64,000 nt of DNA from Georgenia satyanarayanai (GCF_009193135.1 NZ_VUKC01000005.1:62001-126000), one strand, 5' to 3'; shown: positions 52,881 to 63,251, counted from the stretch's first letter. Notes: generated by a model from the sequence alone, not told the origin. Numbers and translations are program-made.

Positions 52881-53848
52881 GCGGGCCGTCCGGTGATGCT
52901 CGCGGCCCCCGCCTCGAGAAGTGCGTGCGCGACGTCGGTGCCGAGGGTCTCGGCCGCAGCGAGCGAGGCGGCGTCGTCACCCGGGAGGGTGACGGTGGCG
53001 CGGTGGCTGAGGCGGCGGCTGCCGTCGTGCTCGACGACGGTCGCGTGCAGGTGCAGCGTCCCGTCCTCCAGGTGGGCGAGGGCGCCGAGCGGCGCCGCGC
53101 AGCCGGCCTCGAGGACGCGCAGGACGACGCGCTCGGCGGTGACGGCCAGGCGGGTGGCGTGGTCGTCGAGCCGCCGCAGGCCCGCGGCGAGCGGGTGCGC
53201 GGGGTCGGCGAGGTCCTCGCTGCGGCACTCGACGGCGAGGGCGCCCTGCCCGGGGGCGGGGACGACGACCTCGGGGTCGAGCGTGTCGGTGACGGCGCCG
53301 AGGCGGTCGACCCGGGCGAGGCCGGCGCGGGCGAGGACGACGGCGTCGAGGTCCCCGGGCTGCACGCGCCCGAGGCGCGTCTCGACGTTGCCGCGGATGT
53401 CGACGATGTCGAGGTCGGGACGGGCGGCGAGGAGCTGGGCGGCCCGGCGCGGGGAGCCGGTGCCGACGCGCGCTCCCTCGGGGAGGGTCTGCAGCGTCCA
53501 GCCGTCGCGGGCGCACAGGACGTCGCGGGAGTCGGCGCGCTCGGGCAGCGCGCCGATCGACAGGCCGGGCGTCGGCGCGGTGGGCAGGTCCTTGAGGGAG
53601 TGGACGGCGAGGTCGCACTCCCCGGCGAGCAGCGCCTCGCGCAGCGCCGCCGCGAAGACCCCGGTGCCGCCGAGGGTGGTGAGGGAGGCGCGGTTGCGGT
53701 CGCCCTCGGTGCGGATGCGGACGAGCTCGACCTCCCGGCCGGTCACCGCCTCCAGCGCCTTCGCCACGGTGGTGGACTGCGTGAGCGCCAGCGTCGAGGC
53801 GCGCGTGCCGAGCCGAAGAGGGGGAGGGGTCACCTCCCCAGTGTGCAC
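52877..53848 (-). CDS. hemC: Porphobilinogen deaminase (hydroxymethylbilane synthase)
   Basis: 323 aa; polymerises four porphobilinogens on a dipyrromethane cofactor. [28 protein letters not shown] (catalytic Asp in the second half), [23 protein letters not shown] and the cofactor Cys in [10 protein letters not shown] (about Cys250) are present. The GTG at 53848 gives a five-residue extension before [12 protein letters not shown] is weak, so the true start may be the GTG at 53833. It is 48 bases after hemY. Confidence 0.95.
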   Translation of the reverse strand: MHTGEVTPPPLRLGTRASTLALTQSTTVAKALEAVTGREVELVRIRTEGDRNRASLTTLGGTGVFAAALREALLAGECDLAVHSLKDLPTAPTPGLSIGALPERADSRDVLCARDGWTLQTLPEGARVGTGSPRRAAQLLAARPDLDIVDIRGNVETRLGRVQPGDLDAVVLARAGLARVDRLGAVTDTLDPEVVVPAPGQGALAVECRSEDLADPAHPLAAGLRRLDDHATRLAVTAERVVLRVLEAGCAAPLGALAHLEDGTLHLHATVVEHDGSRRLSHRATVTLPGDDAASLAAAETLGTDVAHALLEAGAASITGRPA

Positions 53849-53896
53849 ACCCCGGGGAATCGAAGTCGAGGTGACCTCCGTCGCCCCGGGGGCCCG

Positions 53897-55324
53897 TCAG
53901 TCGAGGATGGGCGGGTGGACCGCGGAGAGCGGGGAGGTGCTCCCGGGCGTCGAGCCGTCGCGCGCCCCGGGGCCCTCGAGGAGGCGCCGGGCCTCCTGCT
54001 CGGCCTGGGCCACCACCGCGGCCACCCCGGTGCCGGCGACCCAGGCGCCGCACACGCCGAGCCCCGACGTCGCACGCACGCGCTCGAGGAGCGGGCGCAG
54101 CGCCGGGTCCGCGGCGGCCGAGGGCGGCAGGCCCAGCGGACGGTGGACCCGGAGGCTGTCGAGCACCTGCGCCGGGGCGAGCGGGACGCCGAGGAGCGCC
54201 TGCGCGTCCGCGCGGGCGAGCTCGGCGTCGACGGCCTCGGTCGCCGCGGGGTCCTCGCCTGCGCGCCCGTAGGACAGGCGGAGCACGTGGACCCCCGGCG
54301 GGGTGGTGCGGGCCAGCCACGCCCACTTCGCGGTCGCGTGGGTGAGCGCCTTGGTCCGGACCTCGGCGTCCGGGCCGACGAGCGCCCCGGAGCCGAGCGG
54401 CGCGGCGTCCAGCTCGGGCGCCTCGAGCACGAGGGTGACCTGGACGATCGGGTGCCCCGCGCGGAGCTCGGGCACCTCCCCGGGCAGGACACCGGAGAGC
54501 AGCCCCACCGTCTCGGGACCGGGCACGGCGAGGACGAGCCGGCGTGTGCGGACGGGCGGTGCGGCGTCGTCGTCCACGTGGACCACCCACGTGCCGTCGG
54601 CCTCCCGCTCGACCGCCGTCACCCGGGTCCCGGTGCGGACCTCCGCGCTCGCGGCGAGGGCCGCCGGCAAGCGCCACATCCCACCGACGACGCAGCCCAC
54701 CGCCGGCCCGTCCGGGACCGTCGCGGCCACGGCCGCCGCGAGCGAGCCGTGGGTGACGAGCGCGCCCCGCAGCCCCGGCGCGACGGCGTCGACGGCGAGG
54801 TTCTCGGGGTCCGCCCCGTGGATGCCGCGGGCCACCGGCCGCACGAGCCGCTCGAGGAGGTCCGCGCCCATCCGCACGGTGACGAGCTCGGCGAGCGAGA
54901 CGGCCTCGGCACCCGCGGCGGGGTCGAGCGAGAGGTCGGCGGCGGCGCGCGCGGCGGCGTCGGGACCGACGATCGCGACGACGTCGTCGCCCAGCGGGTC
55001 GGCCGGGATCCCGAGGAGGGAGCGGGTCGGGGTCGTGAGCGCCCGGCCACCACCGGGGAGCCAGATCGTCGAGGCGGTCGCCGGGGTCGCGTGCTCGAGG
55101 CCGAGCCGTGCGACGAGGTCGGCCACCTCGGGGCGGCGCAGCGCGAAGGACTCCGCGCCGGCGTCGACGTCGATGCCGCCCACCCGGGCGTGCTGGACGA
55201 GCCCGCCGACCCGGTCGCCCGCCTCGAGGACGAGGGGACGCAGCCCCGCCGCGGCGAGGGCGTGGGCGGCGGTGAGGCCCCCCATCCCCGCGCCGACGAC
55301 GACGGCCTCACGCTCGTCCGTCAC
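53897..55324 (-). CDS. hemY: HemY-type porphyrinogen oxidase (likely coproporphyrinogen III oxidase)
   Basis: 475 aa FAD enzyme. [35 protein letters not shown] is the dinucleotide fold; [24 protein letters not shown] and the C-terminal [22 protein letters not shown] fit the HemY family. In Gram-positives this enzyme (CgoX) oxidises coproporphyrinogen III rather than protoporphyrinogen. GTG start overlaps the hemE stop by four bases. The C-terminal 35 residues ([16 protein letters not shown]) are an unusual tail. Confidence 0.92.
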   Translation of the reverse strand: MTDEREAVVVGAGMGGLTAAHALAAAGLRPLVLEAGDRVGGLVQHARVGGIDVDAGAESFALRRPEVADLVARLGLEHATPATASTIWLPGGGRALTTPTRSLLGIPADPLGDDVVAIVGPDAAARAAADLSLDPAAGAEAVSLAELVTVRMGADLLERLVRPVARGIHGADPENLAVDAVAPGLRGALVTHGSLAAAVAATVPDGPAVGCVVGGMWRLPAALAASAEVRTGTRVTAVEREADGTWVVHVDDDAAPPVRTRRLVLAVPGPETVGLLSGVLPGEVPELRAGHPIVQVTLVLEAPELDAAPLGSGALVGPDAEVRTKALTHATAKWAWLARTTPPGVHVLRLSYGRAGEDPAATEAVDAELARADAQALLGVPLAPAQVLDSLRVHRPLGLPPSAAADPALRPLLERVRATSGLGVCGAWVAGTGVAAVVAQAEQEARRLLEGPGARDGSTPGSTSPLSAVHPPILD

Positions 55325-56373
55325 AGGCTGTGGGCGAGCTCGACGATCCGGGTGAGCACGCCGGGGTCGGTGGTCGGCGGGACGCCGTGGCCGAGGTTGA
55401 GGACGTGGGCGGGGGCCCGGCGGCCGCGCTCGACGACGTCGCGCACGTGTGCCTCGAGGACCTCCCACGTGGCGGTGAGGAGGGCCGGGTCGATGTTGCC
55501 CTGGAGCGGGGTGGCCCCGCCGAGGCGGCGGCTCGCCTCGTCCAGCGGGAGGCGGTAGTCGACGCCGACGACGTCCGCGCCGGCGTCGCGCATGGCCCCG
55601 AGCAGCTCGCTCGTGCCGGTGCCGAAGTGGACGATCGGGACGCCGAGGTCCTTGACGTGGGACAGCGCGCGGGCGCTGTAGGGGGCGGCGTGGGCGGTGT
55701 AGTCGGCCAGCGACAGGCCGCCGGCCCACGAGTCGAAGAGCTGGACGGCGCGGGCGCCGGCCTCGACCTGCGCGCGCAGGAACGCCCCGGTGAGGTCCGC
55801 GGCCCACGTCATCACCCGGTCCCAGGTGGCCGGGTCGGCGTGCATGAGCCCGCGGGCGGCGAGGTGGTCGCGGGAGGGGCGGCCCTCGACGAGGTACGCG
55901 GCGAGGGTGAACGGGGCGCCGCCGAAGCCGATGAGCGGGACCTCGCCGAGCTCGGCGACGGTGAGGCGGACGGCCTCCTGGACGGCGCCGTGGTCACCGG
56001 GGGCGTGGGCGGCGAGGCGCTCGGCGTCGGCGGCGGTGCGGACCGGGTCGCCGATGACCGGGCCCACCCCGGGGACGATCTCGACGTCCACCCCGGCCAG
56101 GCGGAGCGGCACGACGATGTCGGAGAAGAAGATCGCCGCGTCCACCCCGTGCCGGCGGACCGGCTGGAGGGTGATCTCCGTCGCCAGCTCGGGCCGCAGG
56201 CACGCCTCGAGCATGCCGACGCCACGCCGCACCTCGTGGTACTCGGGCAGGGAACGCCCGGCCTGGCGCATGAACCAGACCGGCAGGCGCTCGGGCCGCC
56301 GGCCGGAGTACGCGGTCAGCAGGGGACCACGCACTTCGTCTGATGTATTAACGTTGCGGCCTGGAGCAGTCAT
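55321..56373 (-). CDS. hemE: Uroporphyrinogen decarboxylase
   Basis: 350 aa; decarboxylates uroporphyrinogen III to coproporphyrinogen III. Signature [15 protein letters not shown] (with both Arg), [12 protein letters not shown] (catalytic Asp), [25 protein letters not shown] and [10 protein letters not shown] are present. First gene of the leftward operon, divergent from hemA with only 49 bases between the starts. Confidence 0.96.
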   Translation of the reverse strand: MTAPGRNVNTSDEVRGPLLTAYSGRRPERLPVWFMRQAGRSLPEYHEVRRGVGMLEACLRPELATEITLQPVRRHGVDAAIFFSDIVVPLRLAGVDVEIVPGVGPVIGDPVRTAADAERLAAHAPGDHGAVQEAVRLTVAELGEVPLIGFGGAPFTLAAYLVEGRPSRDHLAARGLMHADPATWDRVMTWAADLTGAFLRAQVEAGARAVQLFDSWAGGLSLADYTAHAAPYSARALSHVKDLGVPIVHFGTGTSELLGAMRDAGADVVGVDYRLPLDEASRRLGGATPLQGNIDPALLTATWEVLEAHVRDVVERGRRAPAHVLNLGHGVPPTTDPGVLTRIVELAHSL

Positions 56374-56422
56374 GCAGCCATTGTGCCTGCCCCTCCGACC
56401 AGCGGTTCCCAGGGGGAGTCTC

Positions 56423-57703
56423 GTGACCCTTGCAGTCATCTCGGCCAACCACCGCCACGCGGGGCTGGCGGACGTCGACCGGCTCAGCGCGGCCGGGGCC
56501 GACCGGCTCCTCGCCGTCCTCGCCGACCACGCCGCGCCCGGTGCCGGTTCGCTCGACCCGGCCGCGGACTGCGGGATCGGCGGCGCCGTCGTCCTGTCGA
56601 CGTGCAACCGCCTGGAGGTCTACCTCGACGCCGAGGACCCGGTGGCCGCCGCCGAGCACGCCCGTCACGCCGTCGCGCGGGCGAGCGGGCTGTGCCCCTC
56701 CGAGGTGTCCGAGCACACCGTCGCGCTCTCCGGCGACGCCGCCACCCGGCACCTGTTCGAGGTGGCGAGCGGGTTGGACTCGATGGTCGTCGGTGAACGG
56801 GAGATCGTCGGGCAGGTGCGGCGGTCCCTGGACGCCGCACGCGGGGTCGGGCTGACGACGCCCCTGCTCGAGCGGACCTTCCAGCACGCCTCCCGCACCT
56901 CCCGCGAGGTGGCCGTGGAGACCGACCTCGCCCGCGCCGGCGCCTCGGTCGCGTCCGTCGCCCTCGACCTCGCCGGCCGCACGCTGGCCGGGGACCGCGC
57001 CCTGCTCGTCGGCACGGGTGCGTACGCCGGAGTCGCGCTCGCGGCCCTGCGCGCCCGCGGCGTCGAGGAGGTCGCGGTGTGGTCCGCCTCCGGGCGCGCC
57101 GCGAGCTTCGCCGAGAGCCACGACGCCGTCGCCGTCACCGACCTCGCCGCCGCCCTCGCCGGCGCCGACGTCGTCGTGACCTGCCGGGGGACGGGCACGG
57201 TGGTGCTCGACGTCACGACCGTCACCGCGGCGCTGCGCGACCGTCCGGGGGCGGGGGAGCTCGTCGTCGTCGACCTCGCCCTGGGCCGGGACGTCGACCC
57301 GGCCGTGGGGCAGTTGCCGGGGGTGCGGCTCGTCGACCTCGAGACCGTGCGCCGCGGCCTGCCGACGACGACGGCGATGGAGGTCGACCGCGCCCGCGAG
57401 CTCGTGGCGCGCGGGGTCGAGCGGCTCGGTGAGGACCTCGCCAGCCGCGCGGTCGACGAGGCCGTGGTCGCGCTGCGCCGCCGGGTGGAGGACGCGGTGG
57501 CCGACGAGCTCTCGCGTCTGCCGGCCGGTGGCCAGGTGTCCTCCGACGACGCCGCCCGCGCGCTGCGGCGGCTCGCCGCACGCCTGCTCCACACGCCGAC
57601 CGTCCACGCCCGCACCGCCGCCCGCGACGGCCGCGCCGAGGAGCACGTGCGCGCCCTCGAGCAGGTCCTCGGCCTGTCCGTGCCCGTCGCCGCCCTCAAC
57701 TGA
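56423..57703 (+). CDS. hemA: Glutamyl-tRNA reductase
   Basis: 426 aa; first committed step of C5 heme synthesis, reducing Glu-tRNA(Glu) to glutamate semialdehyde. Catalytic Cys in [12 protein letters not shown] (about Cys61); [16 protein letters not shown], an NADP fold ([21 protein letters not shown]) and the C-terminal dimerisation helix. The usual NHRTAP is NHRHAG. GTG start with AGGGGGAG five bases upstream. A strong hairpin follows the stop. Confidence 0.95.
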   Translation: MTLAVISANHRHAGLADVDRLSAAGADRLLAVLADHAAPGAGSLDPAADCGIGGAVVLSTCNRLEVYLDAEDPVAAAEHARHAVARASGLCPSEVSEHTVALSGDAATRHLFEVASGLDSMVVGEREIVGQVRRSLDAARGVGLTTPLLERTFQHASRTSREVAVETDLARAGASVASVALDLAGRTLAGDRALLVGTGAYAGVALAALRARGVEEVAVWSASGRAASFAESHDAVAVTDLAAALAGADVVVTCRGTGTVVLDVTTVTAALRDRPGAGELVVVDLALGRDVDPAVGQLPGVRLVDLETVRRGLPTTTAMEVDRARELVARGVERLGEDLASRAVDEAVVALRRRVEDAVADELSRLPAGGQVSSDDAARALRRLAARLLHTPTVHARTAARDGRAEEHVRALEQVLGLSVPVAALN

Positions 57704-57715
57704 CCGGCTCTGGCC

Positions 57716-57740
57716 GGCGCGAGCGCCCGCCGCTCGCGCC
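57716..57740 (+). terminator. Terminator hairpin after hemA
   Basis: GGCGCGAGCG and CGCTCGCGCC pair perfectly around CCCGC, twelve bases after the hemA stop. Confidence 0.65.
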
Positions 57741-57787
57741 GACAGCGCGCGGGGGCCCCAGCGCGCGTCGTCGGGGATGATGGCCCC

Positions 57788-58447
57788 GTGAGACTCTTCG
57801 ACCGCTGGCGCTCCGCCGAGGTTCCCGCCGACATCGGCCCCGGCTTCTGGGTGGCCGAGGCCGGCGCGATGCAGCGCGCGATCGGCACCGCGCTCGGGGG
57901 AGCCGACCGCTCCCGCTCCGTCGTGGCCGCCCACCTGGAGCTCTCGGCGGGGGCGGAGGGGCGCGTCGTCGTCGTGTGGCGCAACGTCATCGTCGGCTTC
58001 GTGCCACCCGACCACGCCCCGCCCCTGCTCCCGCAGATCGAGGCGGCCGGCCGGGCGACGGTCGTCGCGCCGGGCCGGGTCGTCGAGCGCGACGGGCAGC
58101 TGCGGATCTGGGCCGGGGAGGGCGAGCCCACCGGCCGGCCACCCACCGACGAGCTCTCCCCGCCGCCCGCGACGATCTTCGGCATCGCCCTGAGGGGCAG
58201 CAGCCAGCGGGAGACGACGACGGCGCGGCGCTACGTCCTCGCCGTCGGCTCCCAGTCGTGGGAGGTGCGGGACGGCGCGGACCTCGACGTCGCGCTGCTG
58301 CGCCGTCGCGTCGCTGAGGCCGAGCCGGGGGCGGTCCTCCACGTCCGGGTGTGGGGCGAGCCGGTGGCCATCGACCTGACCGTGGACTCCCCGGTGACGC
58401 TCACCGACCCCGCCACCGGGGAGGTCGAGGTGCTCCACCCGCGCTGA
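57788..58447 (+). CDS. Protein of unknown function
   Basis: 219 aa, soluble, no signal peptide, not recognised. The first half (MRLFDRWRSAEVPADIGPGFWVAEAG) has a beta-strand pattern with RVVVVWRNVIVGFVPPDHAPPLLPQIEAAG, which resembles a small beta-barrel ligand or phage-antirestriction-like element but shows no catalytic residues. The second half ends in alternating Val/Thr strands (AVLHVRVWGEPVAIDLTVDSPVTL). Codon use is normal. It follows hemA by 84 bases and is convergent with tetR. Confidence 0.7.
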   Translation: MRLFDRWRSAEVPADIGPGFWVAEAGAMQRAIGTALGGADRSRSVVAAHLELSAGAEGRVVVVWRNVIVGFVPPDHAPPLLPQIEAAGRATVVAPGRVVERDGQLRIWAGEGEPTGRPPTDELSPPPATIFGIALRGSSQRETTTARRYVLAVGSQSWEVRDGADLDVALLRRRVAEAEPGAVLHVRVWGEPVAIDLTVDSPVTLTDPATGEVEVLHPR

Positions 58448-58520
58448 CGCCGTCGTCGCTCACTGGACTTCCCGACCGCAGAGGTCGAGGAGTCCACACC
58501 TCACGCGGGCCGGCGACCGC

Positions 58521-59075
58521 TCAGCGGCGCGCGGACGCCTCCCGCTTGAGGAGCGCGACCACCTCGAGGAGCTCGGCGCGGTCCTGCGGCTCGGTGCCGG
58601 CGACCTCGTCGGAGGCGATCGCCCCGGCGAGGACGGCGTTGTAGTACAGCCCGTCCCCGAGCAGGACGATGGCGCGCGCGATCGCGCGGTCGCCCACCTC
58701 CTCGAGGATGAGCCGGAACCAGCCGCGGTGGACCTCGTGCAGCGCCTCGCGCGCCCGGGGGTTGGCCTCCTGGGCGAGCCCGGCGGCGGCGACCATCGTC
58801 CGGTCGAGCGGGGAGCCGTCGGCGACGGAGGTGTCGACGTAGTACGCGGACGGGCCGCGCGGGTCGGCGGCCATCTTCTCGGTGTCGGCGGCGGCGAGCC
58901 CGGTGAGACGCTCGAGCAGGCCCTCGACCAGCGCGTCCTTGCTCCTGAAGTGGTAGAGCAGCCCACCCTTGGAGACCTCCGCCCGCGCGGCGACGGCGTC
59001 GAGCGTCGTCGCCCGCGCCCCCTCGGTGACGAGGAGCTCCTCGAAGGCGTCCAGGACCTTGTCTCGTGCCGACAT
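58521..59075 (-). CDS. TetR-family repressor of the adjacent MFS pump
   Basis: 184 aa. Helix-turn-helix TTLDAVAARAEVSKGGLLYHFRSKDALVEGLLERL (about 24-58), then a helical ligand domain (EALHEVHRGWFRLILEEVGD). ATG at 59075 chosen; an in-frame GTG at 59093 is possible, and neither has a good SD, so the message may be leaderless. It is divergent from the efflux gene, and the palindrome between them is its predicted operator. Confidence 0.9.
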   Translation of the reverse strand: MSARDKVLDAFEELLVTEGARATTLDAVAARAEVSKGGLLYHFRSKDALVEGLLERLTGLAAADTEKMAADPRGPSAYYVDTSVADGSPLDRTMVAAAGLAQEANPRAREALHEVHRGWFRLILEEVGDRAIARAIVLLGDGLYYNAVLAGAIASDEVAGTEPQDRAELLEVVALLKREASARR

Positions 59076-59094
59076 GGGGGAGACGCTACCCACA

Positions 59095-59123
59095 GTGACG
59101 TCAAACCGTCCAGACGGTACAGT
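59095..59123 (+). promoter_or_regulatory. Efflux promoter with TetR operator in the spacer
   Basis: GTGACG (59095-59100) and TACAGT (59118-59123) are 17 bases apart. ACCGTC-CA-GACGGT (59105-59118), a perfect six-base inverted repeat, fills the spacer. Binding would block RNA polymerase, and also the divergent tetR promoter. Confidence 0.65.
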
Positions 59124-59173
59124 TGTCGGCGGCGCACTCCTGCGCCCGTCACCCGCGTCACCGGAGCACCACC

Positions 59174-60697
59174 TTGGCCTCGACCACCTCCTCCCGTGCC
59201 CTCTCGCCGAGCTCGCCCGCGGCCCGCCCCTGGGCGGCCCTCGTCGTCCTCATGCTCCCCGTGCTGCTCGTCGCGGTCGACAACACCGTCCTCAGCTTCG
59301 CGGTCCCGTCGATCTCCGAGTCGCTGCGTCCCGGCGGCACCGAGCTGCTGTGGATCGTCGACGTCTACCCGCTCGTCCTGGCCGGTCTGCTCGTGCCGAT
59401 GGGCAGCCTCGGGGACCGGGTGGGCCGCCGCCGGCTGCTGCTCATCGGGGCGACGGGCTTCGCCGTCGTCTCCGCGGTCGCCGCCTTCGCGCCGAGCGCG
59501 CCGCTCCTCATCGCCGCGCGCGCCGCCCTCGGCTTCTTCGGGGCGATGCTCATGCCCGCGACGCTCTCCCTCATCCGGAACATCTTCACCGACCCCGTCC
59601 AGCGGCGGACGGCCATCGCGATCTGGGCGGCCGGGTTCTCCGGCGGCGCGGCGCTCGGGCCGATCGTCGGCGGGTTCCTCCTCGAGCACTACTGGTGGGG
59701 CTCGGTCTTCCTCCTCGCCGTGCCCGTGCTCGTGCCGCTGCTCGTCCTCGGCCCCGTGCTCGTGCCCGAGTCGCGTGACCCGGAGCCCGGGCCGGTGGAC
59801 CCGGTGAGCATCGCGCTGTCCCTCGGTGCCATGGTCCCGCTCGTCTACGGCATCAAGCGGGTCGCCGAGAGCGGCCCGACGACGACGGCGGTGCTCGCGA
59901 TCGTCCTCGCGCTCACCCTCGGCCACGCCTTCGTCCGCCGCCAGCTGCGCCGGCCGGTGCCGCTCCTCGACGTGCGGCTCTTCGCCAACCCGGTCTTCAG
60001 CGGCTCGGTCGCGGCGAACCTCCTCAGCGTCTTCTCGATGGTCGGCTTCCTCTTCTTCGTCTCCCAGCACCTCCAGCTCGTCAGCGGGCGCACGCCCATG
60101 GAGGCGGGTCTGGTCCTCGTGCCGGGGCTGGTCGTCACCGTGGTCGCGGGTCTCGCCGTCGTGCGCGTCGTCCGGCACGTCCGTCCGGCCCGTGTCGTCG
60201 CCGGCGGCCTCCTCCTCAACGCCGTCGGGTACGGGCTGGTCCTCGCGAGCGGGTCGGCGGGTTCCGACGTCGGGCTGCTCGTCGCGTTCATGGTCCTCGG
60301 CGCCGGGGTGGGTGCGGCGGAGACGATCTCCAACGACCTCATCCTCTCCAGCGTCCCGGCCGCCAAGGCGGGCGCCGCGTCCGCGGTGTCGGAGACGGCC
60401 TACGAGCTCGGCGCGGTCCTCGGGACGGCGGTGCTCGGCAGCATCCTCACCGCGGTCTACCGGACGAACGTCGTCGTCCCGGACTCGGTCGTGGGCGACG
60501 ACGCGCGGGCGGCGGGGGAGACCCTCGGCGGGGCCACCGAGGTGGCGGGCGGGCTGCCCGACCCGGTGGCGCAGACGCTGCTCGAGTCGGCCCGGCACGC
60601 CTTCGACTCCGGGGTCGTCATCACCTCGGCGATCGGCGTCGTGCTCATGATCGTCGCGGCGGTCATCGCGCTGCGGGCGCTGCGCAGCGCCGAGTAG
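59174..60697 (+). CDS. 14-helix MFS drug efflux transporter (DHA2, QacA/EmrB type)
   Basis: 507 aa. Helix 1 motif LLVAVDNTVLSFAVPSIS (DHA2 motif D1 with Asp), motif A GSLGDRVGRRRLLLIG, motif C-like region GFSGGAALGPIVGGFLLEHYWW. Proton-driven export of cationic or amphipathic toxins is the family role. TTG at 59174 is preferred: GGAG lies eight bases upstream and the protein starts just before helix 1. Controlled by the divergent TetR protein. Confidence 0.92.
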   Translation: MASTTSSRALSPSSPAARPWAALVVLMLPVLLVAVDNTVLSFAVPSISESLRPGGTELLWIVDVYPLVLAGLLVPMGSLGDRVGRRRLLLIGATGFAVVSAVAAFAPSAPLLIAARAALGFFGAMLMPATLSLIRNIFTDPVQRRTAIAIWAAGFSGGAALGPIVGGFLLEHYWWGSVFLLAVPVLVPLLVLGPVLVPESRDPEPGPVDPVSIALSLGAMVPLVYGIKRVAESGPTTTAVLAIVLALTLGHAFVRRQLRRPVPLLDVRLFANPVFSGSVAANLLSVFSMVGFLFFVSQHLQLVSGRTPMEAGLVLVPGLVVTVVAGLAVVRVVRHVRPARVVAGGLLLNAVGYGLVLASGSAGSDVGLLVAFMVLGAGVGAAETISNDLILSSVPAAKAGAASAVSETAYELGAVLGTAVLGSILTAVYRTNVVVPDSVVGDDARAAGETLGGATEVAGGLPDPVAQTLLESARHAFDSGVVITSAIGVVLMIVAAVIALRALRSAE

Positions 60698-60713
60698 CGC
60701 GCCGGCAGCCTCC

Positions 60714-60775
60714 TCCCGCACCGTGCGCCCCTTGCGTCCGGTCGACCGGTGGCACACGGGGCGCACGGTGCGGGA
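60714..60775. repeat. Eighteen-base perfect inverted repeat between convergent genes
   Basis: TCCCGCACCGTGCGCCCC (60714-60731) and its exact complement (60758-60775) enclose 26 bases that contain a further palindrome, CCGGTCGACCGG. It lies between the MFS gene and the esterase gene and probably ends both transcripts. It lacks the GCGGCTGA core of the three-copy family. Confidence 0.6.
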
Positions 60776-60788
60776 AGGCCGGCCGGGG

Positions 60789-63251
60789 TCAGGCGGGCGC
60801 CCGGCGCCGCGTCACGAGCACCGCGCCGGCCGCCGCGAGCAGGAGCGCGAGCACGCCCGCACCGAGCACGGCGGCGCCGGTCGACGCGAGGCCACCCGCG
60901 TGCGCGCCCTCGGCCGGCTGTCCTGGGCCGGGCGTGCCCGCGGTGGGACCGGCGCCCGGGCCGTCCGTGGTGGGCGGGGCGGTCGGGGTGCCGGGGGCGT
61001 CGGTGGGCGTGGGGACCGGCTCGCCGGTCGTCGGCTCCTCCGTCGTCGGCTCGTCGGTCGGTTGCGCCGTCGTCGGCTCCTCGGTCGGCTCCTCGCCGGG
61101 CACGGACGCCAGCTGCATGACGAAGACGTCGCCCGCCCCGGCGTTGACCGCGCCCTCGGGCGCGCCGAAGGTGAGCCCGCTCAGCCACGTGCCCTCCGTC
61201 CCGGCCGCCGCGTAGAGGTTCGCCTCGTCCCACTCGTCCGCGCCGTCACGCTCGCGCGAGCCGAGCTGGAGCGGCTCACCGGCCACGCCGTCGGCCGACA
61301 CCGGCAGCGCGACGACGTCCACGCCACCCAGCGGCTCGCCCATCGCGCCGTCGGTCGTCGCGAGGACCAGTGCGGCGCCGTCGGCGGTGGGGACGCCGGT
61401 GACGCCACGGTCGTCGGTGGACGTGCCGGTCTGCAGCGTCCAGGACTCCTCGCCGTCGGCGGTCAGGGCCCGGACGACGATGTCGTTGTCGCCGAGCGCC
61501 GCCTCCCCGAGCACGCCCCTGGTCTGCCCGACGGCCAGGACCGCGCCGCCGGCCAGCGGCACGAGGCCGCTCACCATGTCGTTCTCCGCGGTGGCGACGG
61601 ACCGGACCCACCGCTGGTCGCCGTCGGGGCCGTAGCGGGCGACCCAGCCGTCACCGGAGCCGAGGTGCTCGGCACCGGGCAGCCCCGCTCCGTCCACACC
61701 GCCGACGACGACGTCCCCGTCGCTCGTCAGCGCGACCGCCATGGCCTTGTCCTCACCCGAGCCACCCAGCTGGGTGCTCCACAGCAGCTCGCCGGCCGCG
61801 GAGACGCGCGCGAGCACGGCGTCCTTGTCCCCGGCGTTCGCGGTGCCGGCGAAGCTGCCGCTCGTGTACCCGGCGACGTACGTTCCCCCGTCACCGTCCG
61901 GGGCGACGGCGTAGAACCGGTCGGCCGCGGCCGGGTCACCGAGCTCGAGGGTCCAGGTGCGCCCGCCGTCGGCGTCGACCGCCGCGACGAAGGCGTCGTC
62001 CTGGGTGTCCGCCTCGCCCGTGGCGAGGCTGCCGCGGGTGTACCCGCCCACGACGACGCCGTCGCCGGTGCCGGTGACGACGCCGTAGGCGCGGTCGTTC
62101 GCGCCGGTCGCGATCGCGTGCCGCCACGTCTTCGTGCCGTCCGCCGCACGGCGCACGAGGAGGGTGTCCATCCCGCCCGCCGGCTCGTCGCCGTCCCACG
62201 CGCCGGCGAGGTTGAGCGCGACGACGCTCCCGCCGTCGGCCGTCTCGACGACCCCGCCCGCGCGGTCGTCACCCACCGAGCCGAGGAGCTCGGCGTCCCA
62301 CGTCGCGGCCGGCTCGGTCCGCAGGCGCTGCCCGACGTCGACGATCGCCTCGCGGAAGGCCGGCTGCCACACGTCCCAGTCGTGCCCGCCGTCGAGGACC
62401 CGCAGCTCCGCCGTCACGCCCGGCACGCGCCGGGCGGTGTTGTAGAGCTGGGCCGACTCGAGGTCGATGTCGTGCTGCGCCTCAGCGGGGTCCGGGTTGG
62501 GCCACTCGTCGTCGCCGACGGCGACGAACAGGTGCACCGGCAGCGCGGGGTCGAGGGACCCCAGCGCCGTCGGGTAGGAGAGCTCGGTGTAGCGGTCCGC
62601 GTCGAAGAGTGCGTCGCCGACGCCGTAGGCGCCGTAGTCCCGGACCGAGGAGTCGGCCGGGGGCTGGGGCACGTACGCGGCGGGGCTGAGCACGATGCCC
62701 GCGGAGAAGTCCTCCTGGTGGGCCAGAGCCAGGCGCAGCGCGCCCGCCCCGCCCATGGAGTAGCCGCCGACGGCGCGGGCCTCGCGGTGCGCGACGGTGC
62801 GGTAGGTGGCGTCGACGTGGTCGACGAGGTCCTCGGCGATGGCCGTCTCGACGGGCAGGCCCGGGCCGGAGGTGGCGTCGCCGGTGTAGAGGGAGTCGGT
62901 GTACCAGCTGCCGCGGTCGTTCCACGGGGCGTCGGGCATGACGGCGACGACGGGCTGGAGCTCACCGGAGGTGATGAGCTCGTCCAGGTCGGTGGCGACC
63001 CGCTGCCACGCGGCCTGGGTGTCGCCGCGGCCGTGGAGCAGGTAGACGGTGGGGTAGCGGTCGGTGCTGCCGTCGTAGCCGGGCGGGAGGTAGACCGTGT
63101 AGTCGACCGTGCCGGCGGCGGTGCCGGTGGCCTGGGCGTCGACGAGCGTGCCCTGCTCGGCGGCGAGCGCGGGCAGGGTGAGCGACGCTCCGGCGACGAC
63201 GGCGACTGCTGCCGTCACCGCCAGTCGCCGTCGGAGACGGGCTGGGGACAT
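60789..63251 (-). CDS. Wall-anchored esterase with beta-propeller-like repeats and LAxTG signal
   Basis: 820 aa. Signal peptide (RRRLAVTAAVAVVAGASLTLPALA). Residues about 40-315 are an alpha/beta-hydrolase of the esterase D/feruloyl-esterase type: YLLHGRGDTQAAW, nucleophile Ser in GGYSMGGAG (about 164), acid and His in the region ending DGGHDWDVWQPAF. About 320-690 hold repeats with GxGxDxAxxV-type blades (GSVGDDRAGGVVETADGG, GGSGEDKAMAVALTSDGD), a propeller-like module. A Thr/Pro/Glu linker, then LASTG (about 789), a hydrophobic helix and TRRR: a class E sortase signal (LAxTG) typical of actinomycetes. Confidence 0.87.
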   Translation of the reverse strand: MSPARLRRRLAVTAAVAVVAGASLTLPALAAEQGTLVDAQATGTAAGTVDYTVYLPPGYDGSTDRYPTVYLLHGRGDTQAAWQRVATDLDELITSGELQPVVAVMPDAPWNDRGSWYTDSLYTGDATSGPGLPVETAIAEDLVDHVDATYRTVAHREARAVGGYSMGGAGALRLALAHQEDFSAGIVLSPAAYVPQPPADSSVRDYGAYGVGDALFDADRYTELSYPTALGSLDPALPVHLFVAVGDDEWPNPDPAEAQHDIDLESAQLYNTARRVPGVTAELRVLDGGHDWDVWQPAFREAIVDVGQRLRTEPAATWDAELLGSVGDDRAGGVVETADGGSVVALNLAGAWDGDEPAGGMDTLLVRRAADGTKTWRHAIATGANDRAYGVVTGTGDGVVVGGYTRGSLATGEADTQDDAFVAAVDADGGRTWTLELGDPAAADRFYAVAPDGDGGTYVAGYTSGSFAGTANAGDKDAVLARVSAAGELLWSTQLGGSGEDKAMAVALTSDGDVVVGGVDGAGLPGAEHLGSGDGWVARYGPDGDQRWVRSVATAENDMVSGLVPLAGGAVLAVGQTRGVLGEAALGDNDIVVRALTADGEESWTLQTGTSTDDRGVTGVPTADGAALVLATTDGAMGEPLGGVDVVALPVSADGVAGEPLQLGSRERDGADEWDEANLYAAAGTEGTWLSGLTFGAPEGAVNAGAGDVFVMQLASVPGEEPTEEPTTAQPTDEPTTEEPTTGEPVPTPTDAPGTPTAPPTTDGPGAGPTAGTPGPGQPAEGAHAGGLASTGAAVLGAGVLALLLAAAGAVLVTRRRAPA

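Noticed and set aside
52146-55558. Long plus-strand frames opposite hemD, hemC, hemY and hemE.
   Set aside because: The minus-strand heme genes carry their catalytic motifs and coupled overlaps; these frames are shadows.
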